Below are positions 47,348 to 55,933 of a stretch of DNA of 64,000 nt, one piece after another. A program made the position numbers and the translations under genes. How positions within the stretch are numbered: the stretch's first letter is position 1; every line of letters starts with the position of its first letter. A model generated the notes under the pieces. That model saw nothing but the letters and a program-made list of their open reading frames with translations. It made no database searches and was not told the DNA's origin. Source of the DNA: Glaciimonas immobilis (lineage in GTDB: Bacteria > Pseudomonadota > Gammaproteobacteria > Burkholderiales > Burkholderiaceae_D); the NCBI RefSeq assembly GCF_011947285.1, contig NZ_JAAOZT010000009.1:372001-436000 (forward strand), read 5' to 3'.

Positions 47348-47995
47348 TCAACTGAGGCGTGCAATCAATTTGTGAGCGAGTACTAACTGTACCGCAGGCA
47401 GAGAGGCATTAACGCCGAGGGTTTTCATATCAACGGTCGCCAAACCTTTATAACCGCAAGGATTGATCCAAGAAAAAGGCCTCAAATCCATCGCTACATT
47501 GAGCGACACGCCGTGATAGGTGCAGCCGCTGGCGCGTATTTTCAAGCCGAGCGCTGCGATCTTGGCCCCTTGACATGGGCCAGAGGCGATGTATATGCCT
47601 GGTGCTCCTGCCTTGCGCTCACCAAGCAGATTATACGCTGCGAGCGTCTCTATCACTGCGTCTTCAATGACTTGCACAAATTCTCTGGCAAAAAGCCGAC
47701 TTTCGGGACGTTTACGGCGCAGGTCGATTAATAGGTAAACGATAACTTGACCCGGACCATGGAAAGTGACTTCACCACCCCGATCCGTCTGGATCACCGG
47801 AATATCATGCGCCGCCAGCACGTGGCTGGGATCCGCCGCCAGCCCGAGGGTAAAAACCGGTGGATGTTCGACGATCCACAGCTGATCGGGTGTATCGGGC
47901 GTGCGCGCAGCGGTAAATGCACGCATGGCGTCAAAGCTGACTTGATACGGTTCGAGACCACGCTGAAGAATTTCTGGAGGAGGGGGTAAGGGCAT
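47348..47995 (-). CDS. lipB: Octanoyl-(acyl-carrier-protein)-protein octanoyltransferase LipB
   Basis: A 215-residue transferase that moves octanoate from ACP to lipoyl domains. Motifs: [28 protein letters not shown], the lysine motif [11 protein letters not shown] and the active-site cysteine in [14 protein letters not shown] chose ATG 47995 ([10 protein letters not shown]); the frame is open for 29 codons upstream without family character. The DUF493 (ybeD-like) gene often found before lipB is not present here. Confidence 0.94.
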   Translation of the reverse strand: MPLPPPPEILQRGLEPYQVSFDAMRAFTAARTPDTPDQLWIVEHPPVFTLGLAADPSHVLAAHDIPVIQTDRGGEVTFHGPGQVIVYLLIDLRRKRPESRLFAREFVQVIEDAVIETLAAYNLLGERKAGAPGIYIASGPCQGAKIAALGLKIRASGCTYHGVSLNVAMDLRPFSWINPCGYKGLATVDMKTLGVNASLPAVQLVLAHKLIARLS

Positions 47996-48261
47996 GTTCG
48001 GTAGTGTACCGAAGATCCAGCGGTGCGGAAAGGTTGGGCAAGTTTTCAGGCAGTAACGAACGAGACAGACGAATTTTTGCAATCAGGTAGACGCCACTCT
48101 TAAAGATTATAGTTTTGAGGGTGCAACGCACCAGGCACGTTGTTTGCAATTGCTACCCTGCTAGTGTGAACAACATTTAAAATAACGCCAAAGTGCCGAT
48201 TTTGCGTTAAAACCGACAAAATTGGTCACCGGGTTCGTAATTTAATGTTCGTGCTTGCTAT

Positions 48262-48939
48262 ATGGAAACTATTTTGAATAATTTACGCCAGGAATTTATT
48301 GCATTTTCGGTCGCTTCCGGTGTCTTACGGTTTGGTGAGTTTGTGACCAAAGCGGGACGCACGTCGCCGTACTTCTTCAATGCGGGTTTGTTTAATGAGG
48401 GCGGAACGCTGGCGCAGTTAGCGCAGTTTTACGCACGAACGCTGCTGGACTCCGGGGTTGAGTTTGACATGCTGTTTGGACCTGCTTACAAAGGCATTAC
48501 GCTAGCCTCTGCAACCGCCGTCGCGATGGCGGCAGAAGGGCGCAATGTCGCATTTTCGTACAATCGCAAGGAAGCCAAAGATCACGGCGAAGGCGGCACC
48601 ATTGTCGGCGCCAAGCTGCAAGGGCGCGTAGTGATTATCGATGATGTGATTTCTGCCGGTACTTCGGTGCGCGAATCGGTGGCAATGATACGTGCGGCCG
48701 GAGCGACTCCTTGCGCGGTATTGATTGCGCTGGACCGGATGGAGCGATCAGGTAAGGATGACGCACTTTCCGCAAAATCGGCAGTGGATGAAGTCGGCCG
48801 CGAGTTCGGCTTGCCCGTGATTTCGATCGGCAATTTGAATGACCTGCTGACTTATATTTCTGCTGCCAGTGCCGATCCGCAATTGGCGCAGTATAAAGAT
48901 GCTGTGGCGGCCTACCGCACACGGTATGGCGTGAACTGA
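48262..48939 (+). CDS. pyrE: Orotate phosphoribosyltransferase
   Basis: A 225-residue enzyme that makes OMP from orotate and PRPP in pyrimidine synthesis. The PRPP motif is VVIIDDVISAGTSVRES, and KAGRTSPYFFNAGLF and FGPAYKGITLA are family-specific. Start ATG 48262 gives METILNNLRQEF. It is divergent from lipB. Confidence 0.96.
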   Translation: METILNNLRQEFIAFSVASGVLRFGEFVTKAGRTSPYFFNAGLFNEGGTLAQLAQFYARTLLDSGVEFDMLFGPAYKGITLASATAVAMAAEGRNVAFSYNRKEAKDHGEGGTIVGAKLQGRVVIIDDVISAGTSVRESVAMIRAAGATPCAVLIALDRMERSGKDDALSAKSAVDEVGREFGLPVISIGNLNDLLTYISAASADPQLAQYKDAVAAYRTRYGVN

Positions 48940-49111
48940 ATGTGTATTGGGACCTAAGCAATACCTTTTCTGTGGCGTTGGGCCGTGGTTTTGACAGCAG
49001 ATGACGCGTCGCTTCGCAATTGATCAGGTGTCGCGGCATCAGTCTGCTCAGGTGGGACGCAGATTATTAAATAGGGATATTAATTTAAGACATTCAATTG
49101 TGGATAAGCGT

Positions 49112-49801
49112 ATGAGCTCAGGCACAAAAAAAAGATTACCGACGTTGCGAACGCCGTGCGTCCCCGGTGCGTCAGGACTGCGGTGGCTGCCGTTTCTTAC
49201 TATTGTGTGGATTGCCTTGCTCCCCCGGGCGGTGATGGGTCAGATTTATTCTTGCAAGGACGCTGCGGGACGGACGATCTCCTCCGACCGTCTGATGCCG
49301 AAATGCGCTGATCGCGCCACGCGTGAATTTAGTAACACTGGCATTCTTAAAAGTGAGATTTCTGCGCCACTCAATGCGGAGCAAAAACGTCAGCTTCAAG
49401 TGCAGGAAGAAAAACGCCATACCGCTAACATTCTGCTGGAAGAGGAGCGGCAACAGGGCCGGGCCTTGCTGGCGCGCTATCGGAGCGAAAATGATATTGC
49501 AACCTCGCGCCAATATTATCTGACCCTGTCGAAAGATACGATTAAACGTGATCAAGAATGGATACTGGACGCCGAAAGACAGCTAAAAGAAGCCCAGGCC
49601 GAGACCGAATTTTATAAAAATAAAAAGCTCCCTTCCGCGCTTAAAAAGCGGTTGAACGATGCACAGACGGCTATTAACGATGCCCGTCCGGACATGATCG
49701 AACATCAAAATGAAATCGGCGGGATCAATACGAAATTTGACGCTATGCTAGCGCGTTACCGTGTCTTGAGGGGCAATGCGCTTTCGGCTACCAGTCGGTG
49801 A
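49112..49801 (+). CDS. DUF4124 domain-containing exported protein
   Basis: A 229-residue protein with an N-terminal hydrophobic segment (WLPFLTIVWIALLPRAVMG) and then a DUF4124 domain beginning QIYSCKDAAGRTISSDRL. The rest is predicted to be coiled coil, very rich in Glu, Lys, Gln and Arg. Its function is unknown; likely periplasmic or envelope-attached. The start is uncertain: ATG 49112 (MSSGTKKRL) is preferred, while the frame is open from 49001. Notably, the 3' end of this gene has a relic copy upstream of the third giant gene. Confidence 0.75.
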   Translation: MSSGTKKRLPTLRTPCVPGASGLRWLPFLTIVWIALLPRAVMGQIYSCKDAAGRTISSDRLMPKCADRATREFSNTGILKSEISAPLNAEQKRQLQVQEEKRHTANILLEEERQQGRALLARYRSENDIATSRQYYLTLSKDTIKRDQEWILDAERQLKEAQAETEFYKNKKLPSALKKRLNDAQTAINDARPDMIEHQNEIGGINTKFDAMLARYRVLRGNALSATSR

Positions 49802-49813
49802 CCGTGTATCAAT

Positions 49814-49836
49814 GCCGACGTTTCGGTCGGCTTTTT
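49814..49836 (+). terminator. Terminator of the DUF4124 gene
   Basis: GCCGAC-GTTTCG-GTCGGC followed by TTTTT. It separates the DUF4124 gene from the promoter of the first giant gene. Confidence 0.85.
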
Positions 49837-50040
49837 CTGTGATTTCCCTTGAGGGAGTCATGTATTGTTTGCACAATCTTTAATCTCAATTTTTTCGCAT
49901 TATCGACGCACTCGGACGCAGCATCACCGTTCAGATGAGCATGACGCACGACGCATCGCCTTCATACATCCCAACGAATTAGCCTGATTAAATCAAATTA
50001 GAAAATTATTTCGCTCATAGCACTTTCGTTCTTGTCCTAA
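49837..50040. other. Intergenic stretch before the first giant gene
   Basis: No gene is supported; the sequence around 49890-50000 has only weak resemblance to the stretch after the first giant gene. Confidence 0.4.
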
Positions 50041-50110
50041 TGACAGGCGGGTGAAGCGGTGATATTTTTAAGACTAGTCATAAGGTAAAGGTGTGTTTTT
50101 TTAGGATTAT
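50025..50110 (+). promoter_or_regulatory. Conserved promoter block of giant gene 1
   Basis: TTCGTTCT-GTCCTA is followed by a -35-like TGACAG (50041-50046), a 16-base spacer and a -10-like TATTTT (50063-50068), then TCATAAGGTAAAG. The same block with the same 16-base spacing precedes giant genes 2 and 3. Confidence 0.6.
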
Positions 50111-50249
50111 TCCGCGTAATTACGATTTCTGCCCAAGATGTCATCAGCACGCCATTATTTAGCTTAATTACCTGCAACGGTACAAGCAAATCAGCAAATC
50201 GTAGCGACAGGTCAGACACCGTTACAGCATCAAACTTCCAAAGGAAATA

Positions 50250-53200
50250 ATGGCGATTATTAATTCCACTTCGGCGTCCTATGCTACTTTTCCTGCTGCT
50301 GCTCCTCCTCACTCTGCTTCTTGCTCTGCTCCTCAATCTACAACTACTTTTGCAACTTGTGCCTTGCCCGACGCGGCTACCAAACTGAGCGCCTATCCGT
50401 CATTGCGTCAACACTTCAACGGCTGCTTCACTTCTCCCAGGCCCGTGCCAGGCGGAGGAAATTCTGTTCATTCGAAGCCGCGTCATCTGAATCGACGACA
50501 ACTAAGCGCTATTAGAGATCGTGAGATAGCAGCACGAGATGCAGATTTACGCGCGATAGACTGGCATTTTTATTCCGGCATTGACCAGGACATGCGTGCA
50601 GTACCGGCACCTGGGTGGCCGACAATATCGTCGGCGTGTGTCAGTGTTTTTTCTTCTTTCACGCCACTGGCCATCTGGACAGCTATTCGGACGCACAACG
50701 GCTTTGAATTTCCGCAAGTGGCCAAGCCCAATGGTCCATCGTCGACGCGCATTCCGACCCCAGACACTGCCTATAGAGGTGAATATGTTGCGTCTGTTGG
50801 CAACAATAACGCAGCACCCGGGGCCTCAGAGTTGCCCCCAAGTTTGCCCACGAGGTTCCCTACACTAGGCGATGTCGTAACCAGCCTTGTAAACTGCGGG
50901 CAAAAAATAGGTGATGCGCTGCCGTACTGGCCTGCATCATTGCCGACGGCTTCTGCCGAGGTTAGGGCATATATGAACCCATTGGGAGATTGGCGTCATC
51001 AGAAAGTCGGTGCACAACCTCTGCTTGTGCCCGCAAGCATCGCAACGGCTACTACGACAGCGTCTCTTCCGGTACCCTCCGGGCATCCTCTTAATTTCGG
51101 TCAATTGCCCGTAAAAGGCCCGCTCTGGTCTTCCATAGTTCAGGAAGCGAGCATAAAAGGCGTCATTGCCTATCAACGCTGGTCCGTGGATACTCCTCAG
51201 GACGACAGGCTTAAGGGGATAGCAACCGAACGCCCCAGTGATCCCACCCTATATGTTGATCAACTGGTAGACGCTTTTAATTCGGTATTGCCGCGGCAAT
51301 TGGGCGCTCCCGGTCTGGTCAATCCGTATCAGTTTTCAGTGTTGAAATATGCGATACAAAATCAGTTACCCTCGGGCTTTGGTGATGGTGCGCCGATTGA
51401 CCCGGCGCGGCCACAACCCGCGCAATTACAGGCAGCGTTGCAAGCCGAGGCCGCACAGCTGTTTTTCAATATACTCGGAGAGATTTCCGAATCCGTGAGA
51501 GCAGAAGCTTTCCGAGGATTGATTCGGGAACGCATACAGATTGTGCTGGAAAAAAACCCTACGTTAAAGGCATTCCCAGCGCTCATTGATCGCATCAAGG
51601 CAGAAATTATTATGGAACTGGGCCACCTGCTCCCCGCGCTTAATGACGATGAGCGTGCCACGCTGAACACGCTCACAGGCTGGCTTGTGGAGGCCGAGGC
51701 AAGTATTATTGATCCTTTGCTTAGCTCCCAAATAAACCTCAGGCGCTGTGATTTTGGTCAAATGCGTTATGAAAGCGATGATGCTGCATTAATGCGTATC
51801 GGCGCCGCTTTTATTAATCAGTTTCCCGCCAAATCCAAGGTGAGGCTGACGCCCCAGATATTGCGAGAGGTAGCACTATATGGTTTGATGGATGTTGATC
51901 CCGAGAATTGGCCGCCAGCCGTTAGCGCCGCTTTGTTGCGACTCGGTGATACGTTGGCTAGAGCGGATGCAAGTCAGCCTTTCGGAAGTGTTGCTGATCG
52001 GACGCGGGCCGCATTAGCATTCGTGATCGAGCCTGAGATGGAAGGTATCCGGCGATTGCAGAAGGTGGAAATACTGGAAAAAGAGTATCTTGCAAAGGTG
52101 AGTGATCAGAGTAGCAGCGACGGTCTGCATCAGCAGGAATCGCAGGCGGCGTCACGGGCACTTAATGCAGGTAAATTTGAAGTGTATAGTTTTGGTTTGG
52201 AGCGGCTGCCATCTAAGGACCGCGCCATCATCCTAGAAGCTTGCCACAAAAATCAGCTAAAAGTCTATATACCCAAAGCGATTTTATATGATGGCATGCA
52301 TAATGGTGTCGGGCATAAAGCCTCCTTTAAAGCCGTTTCTGGTCTTATATTAAGAACCGGACCGTTGGGATCCGAAGACGACGCCGAGTATTACGCGTTC
52401 TCCCAAGGGCGTGCCTGGGGTTCATCGGTGATTTACAAAGACACGCGAAAGGTAAAGAAGGCTGGTGGAATTCTCCCATATTTGCGCAAAAACCATGCCG
52501 CCTTTACGAGTGGGATTAGTTTTTCAGAGCAAACAAGGTTTGAGACCGAGGTCATGGAAGTTAAGGCCAAAAACCTGGATGGCATTGCCCGTGCCGTAAG
52601 TGACCTGCAGGGCTATCCCTCAGAGTTAAATAAAAAATTGTTCAACCGGCCGCCATCTTCGGCATCGCCGCAATTATCCGAAAGCAAAGAGCCAGAAGAT
52701 ATTTTCCATTCTGATATTCTTTTACTGGGCGAAGTTTTTTTTGGCTTTTTCCCCGGGGGAGCTTGCTTAATCGCTGCCGTGGATATAGCCGCAATGATCT
52801 TTGCGCCAGGAAAAACAGATGCCGACCTGGCAGCGCAAGAAATCGCGTTAGGAATAGATGGGGCGTTTTGTGTCTCTGGAATGCCAAACATAGGGTCTAC
52901 ACGCACCTTCGTACAGTCTCTCCGCCCCGCTTTCCGTTACTCCTCCTCAAAAAAATTCGCCGCAGACAAAGTCTTAAAGGGAAAACTCGAAAATCCGTCC
53001 GAAGCAGGCCTGGCATTTGGTTTGTTTGAGGGGGGTGTAAAACCAGCGGCGGCGAGTGAACACGTTGCTACCGCGCCAAACGACTTAACTTTCATGACCG
53101 GGATAAGCGAATTTTTTGATCCTTCTCCATTGAAGGCAAGCGCATATCCTGACATTATTTTACTGCACGAAAATGCGCTTAACATACCGCCCAATCTGGT

Positions 53201-55595
53201 CCCTGAGGGCGCTATACAAAAATCGGAGGGAGGCCCGGTATATCTGGTACTGAGCGAACGTGACGCGGCAAAAAGAGTGAGTTATATGTGGAACGAGGCA
53301 GAACGACAGATGGAGCGACAGACTCCCCAATGGCTTATGTCTTATGGAAAATTCATGGATCGCGATCCGAAGGTTTTGGCTTTGTTCACCGAAGCATTGC
53401 CTCAGCGTTTGTCGTCAATGCATATTGCTGACAGGCTATATGACAATAAATGCTTTAGGGCGCTCCATCAGCAACCATATCATAGTCATCTTTCTTACCC
53501 ACTGCCGGAGGCAGAGCGCGGTGTTTATACCATCGGAAAACAACGCTACCTGAAGCATGAGAACCGATTTTACTTACTGGCAAATACGCTTGAACTGACT
53601 GCGACCGAGCGCATTGTGGGAGAGAGGATGCCGGAAGATTTACAACTTGATGTGTACTTTGACGGCACCGCGTGGCGTATAGCGGAAACGCATTTGATTA
53701 CGCCTGTATTATATCTTCCGGAGAGCGTCACCACGTTTGAGGGTGCGCTAAAAGAGGGTTTTAATTTACCCGAAGGATGGGAGGCGACCGGGGCCTACAT
53801 TGACAACAACAACAGCGAACAATTTATTTTTAGTTTTAAGGATAGTGAGGGGAATACCGTATTCCGCCGCGGACCGAACCAAAAAAATGCGCTTGACACA
53901 ATAGCACCGGAAGAGTTGGACGTAACTTTATGCAACAGGATGCGGCGTTCTCCAGTCAATGTAATTCAGGCGGGTTGCGGCACGCTGGGATCTCCAATCG
54001 CACCGCTTTCATCCCGGGCCAGGCGCAAAGCGGCAATGGATCGCATTGTTGTAATGGACGTTGAAACGCGTCCCTTCTATGAACGCTGGCCTTTGCGACT
54101 TGAAGTCGCGCGTGATATTGAAAAAATTAACAATTTGCTTGAGAACACCCCAGGACTTGAAAGACAGCTCAACGGCTTAATCGACCGCATGAAAATTAAA
54201 CCAACATTAGACTTGCCAGAGGTCATCCAGAAGATGCAGTCCATGATACAAAGACCAGAACGCCGAGCTGTGCCTGTTGAGATGTTGAGGGAGGTGTCAG
54301 ACTTTTGGGGGAAAGTCGACGCGCAGATAATGATCGAGTCTCTTGGCGGTTTCCATGCCAATGCTTTGGCAGTACGTGAGACGTCCCGCTTAGGGCAACA
54401 GATTAGTAAAAATATGCGTACTTATAGCAAGTTAGGGCGCACCTATTCTGAAAAAATGATTGAGTTGAATGCGCTGGATAACGCTTACAAAAATGAATTC
54501 ATCACGCAAAAGCAAAAGGTATCGACCCGACTATGGAGAATGGTATTTAATTCGGTGATGAGATCACGCTTTATCACTACCGGGGACTGGACATTCGAGG
54601 TAGCCGCCAAAGGTATCACAGAAATACGCGGTAAATTTGGCGAAGAGGTGGCGCATGATTTTAGCGCTGTTTACAGCAAAAGCCATATATTGGCGAGAGA
54701 CATGGTGCAGTGGTCGGAGGATAAAACCGGCACATTCTGGAAGCGATGCGCGAAGTATTTTCATGTTCCTGAAGAGCCGTCACCGCTTGCGCTCAGTGAT
54801 TTGGTAGAGGCAGTCTCCATATTCGGGACTTCCGCGCATCCCGACAACATGGGTAAATTACGCATCGTTAAACCAAACATGAGTCCAGACGGGAATCAGT
54901 ACCGATTCAACGTTAAAGAACAGGCGCAAGGTGTTGTTCAGGAAGCATCATTGTTTGGGAATGCGGTTGCCGCTTTCACATTTCAGGGCGGTAAGCGACG
55001 GGGTGAGCTTTTTGTGACAACCACAACTTTTTTAACGCCGACCGTGAGTATTTCTGAGTTGCGGCAAACCCTGCTGCACGAATTATCGCATTTGGCCATT
55101 CCGAATTGCGCAGAGGAAATTTATCTTGATGCCGCCCGATCCAAGTATGGCTACCTCCCCGCAGGCGCATTACGTCATCAGGCTGATGTGTTACTTGAAT
55201 CACCCGCGGCTTTTTTGAAGTTCGCAGAGGATATCCCGTCAGTAAAACAAAACTTCCTAAAGCATTGTATAAATGTGATTCCCGAGTTTATGAAAACCCA
55301 TTTTCCTGAAGGCATTGCAGACGGCAATGTCGATACGGACTCTTTTGCACAGTTTGTCATTGCCCTTTATAAAGGACCAGCCCATATAAAAATCAAGGCA
55401 TTCCTGATGCCAGATTTCTTTGTCGGATTGCTTGAGGACATGGCAGAAGGGCTCCCCAACACAGCAGGTGACGCGGGTGTCGGAGCGCAGGCAAGACCCA
55501 AGCGAGAAGAGACACTTAATGACTTCTATACCCCGATGCAGAGACTTCTGGTGCGCGATGCGTTCCGTGAGGGGAGACGTAAACGAAATAGTTAA
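50250..55595 (+). CDS. Giant paralogue 1: 1,781-residue toxin/effector-like protein with C-terminal HELSH metalloprotease motif
   Basis: I do not recognise a named family with certainty. Residues 1-40 are Ser/Thr/Ala/Pro-rich with no Asp or Glu before residue 41, and no Sec signal is seen, as in many type III effectors. About 300-800 is mainly helical. A Gly-rich hydrophobic segment starts near residue 821 (DILLLGEVFFGFFPGG). A region near 1090-1160 (YLKHENRFYLLAN, LDVYFDGTAWRI) resembles repeats of large Pseudomonas dermonecrotic-toxin-like proteins. HELSH at residues 1610-1614 is the zinc-site motif HExxH, followed by EEIYLDAARSKYG. Start ATG 50250 follows AAGGAA. An intracellular or secreted toxin role is inferred. 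Confidence 0.8.
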   Translation: MAIINSTSASYATFPAAAPPHSASCSAPQSTTTFATCALPDAATKLSAYPSLRQHFNGCFTSPRPVPGGGNSVHSKPRHLNRRQLSAIRDREIAARDADLRAIDWHFYSGIDQDMRAVPAPGWPTISSACVSVFSSFTPLAIWTAIRTHNGFEFPQVAKPNGPSSTRIPTPDTAYRGEYVASVGNNNAAPGASELPPSLPTRFPTLGDVVTSLVNCGQKIGDALPYWPASLPTASAEVRAYMNPLGDWRHQKVGAQPLLVPASIATATTTASLPVPSGHPLNFGQLPVKGPLWSSIVQEASIKGVIAYQRWSVDTPQDDRLKGIATERPSDPTLYVDQLVDAFNSVLPRQLGAPGLVNPYQFSVLKYAIQNQLPSGFGDGAPIDPARPQPAQLQAALQAEAAQLFFNILGEISESVRAEAFRGLIRERIQIVLEKNPTLKAFPALIDRIKAEIIMELGHLLPALNDDERATLNTLTGWLVEAEASIIDPLLSSQINLRRCDFGQMRYESDDAALMRIGAAFINQFPAKSKVRLTPQILREVALYGLMDVDPENWPPAVSAALLRLGDTLARADASQPFGSVADRTRAALAFVIEPEMEGIRRLQKVEILEKEYLAKVSDQSSSDGLHQQESQAASRALNAGKFEVYSFGLERLPSKDRAIILEACHKNQLKVYIPKAILYDGMHNGVGHKASFKAVSGLILRTGPLGSEDDAEYYAFSQGRAWGSSVIYKDTRKVKKAGGILPYLRKNHAAFTSGISFSEQTRFETEVMEVKAKNLDGIARAVSDLQGYPSELNKKLFNRPPSSASPQLSESKEPEDIFHSDILLLGEVFFGFFPGGACLIAAVDIAAMIFAPGKTDADLAAQEIALGIDGAFCVSGMPNIGSTRTFVQSLRPAFRYSSSKKFAADKVLKGKLENPSEAGLAFGLFEGGVKPAAASEHVATAPNDLTFMTGISEFFDPSPLKASAYPDIILLHENALNIPPNLVPEGAIQKSEGGPVYLVLSERDAAKRVSYMWNEAERQMERQTPQWLMSYGKFMDRDPKVLALFTEALPQRLSSMHIADRLYDNKCFRALHQQPYHSHLSYPLPEAERGVYTIGKQRYLKHENRFYLLANTLELTATERIVGERMPEDLQLDVYFDGTAWRIAETHLITPVLYLPESVTTFEGALKEGFNLPEGWEATGAYIDNNNSEQFIFSFKDSEGNTVFRRGPNQKNALDTIAPEELDVTLCNRMRRSPVNVIQAGCGTLGSPIAPLSSRARRKAAMDRIVVMDVETRPFYERWPLRLEVARDIEKINNLLENTPGLERQLNGLIDRMKIKPTLDLPEVIQKMQSMIQRPERRAVPVEMLREVSDFWGKVDAQIMIESLGGFHANALAVRETSRLGQQISKNMRTYSKLGRTYSEKMIELNALDNAYKNEFITQKQKVSTRLWRMVFNSVMRSRFITTGDWTFEVAAKGITEIRGKFGEEVAHDFSAVYSKSHILARDMVQWSEDKTGTFWKRCAKYFHVPEEPSPLALSDLVEAVSIFGTSAHPDNMGKLRIVKPNMSPDGNQYRFNVKEQAQGVVQEASLFGNAVAAFTFQGGKRRGELFVTTTTFLTPTVSISELRQTLLHELSHLAIPNCAEEIYLDAARSKYGYLPAGALRHQADVLLESPAAFLKFAEDIPSVKQNFLKHCINVIPEFMKTHFPEGIADGNVDTDSFAQFVIALYKGPAHIKIKAFLMPDFFVGLLEDMAEGLPNTAGDAGVGAQARPKREETLNDFYTPMQRLLVRDAFREGRRKRNS

Positions 55596-55725
55596 TATGT
55601 AGTGGTTGTTTTTTTGCGCCACATCGCGCGGCGCATGATACATCGCCGTCAGACGCCTTGACCAAATGGCTTCGTCTCCCCTAATCAAAAAAGTACTCCG
55701 CAAATAACTTTCGTTCTAGTCCTAG
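55596..55725. other. Spacer between giant genes 1 and 2
   Basis: No gene and no intrinsic terminator is seen after giant gene 1, so read-through into gene 2 is possible. Confidence 0.4.
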
Positions 55726-55795
55726 TGACAGGCGATGGGCGCAGTGCTATTTTTGAGACTTGTCGTAAGGTAAAGGTGTGTTTTTTTTAGGATTA
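55709..55795 (+). promoter_or_regulatory. Conserved promoter block of giant gene 2
   Basis: TTCGTTCTAGTCCTA, -35-like TGACAG (55726-55731), 16-base spacer, -10-like TATTTT (55748-55753), then GTAAGGTAAAGG. The block downstream, up to the start codon, is nearly identical to that of gene 1. Confidence 0.6.
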
Positions 55796-55933
55796 TTCCG
55801 CGTAATTACGATTTCTGCCCAAGATGTCATCAGCACGCCATTATTTAGCTTAATTACCTGCAACGGTACAAGCAAATCAGCAAATCGTAGCGACCGGTGA
55901 CACCGTTACAGCATCAAACTTCCAAAGGAAATA

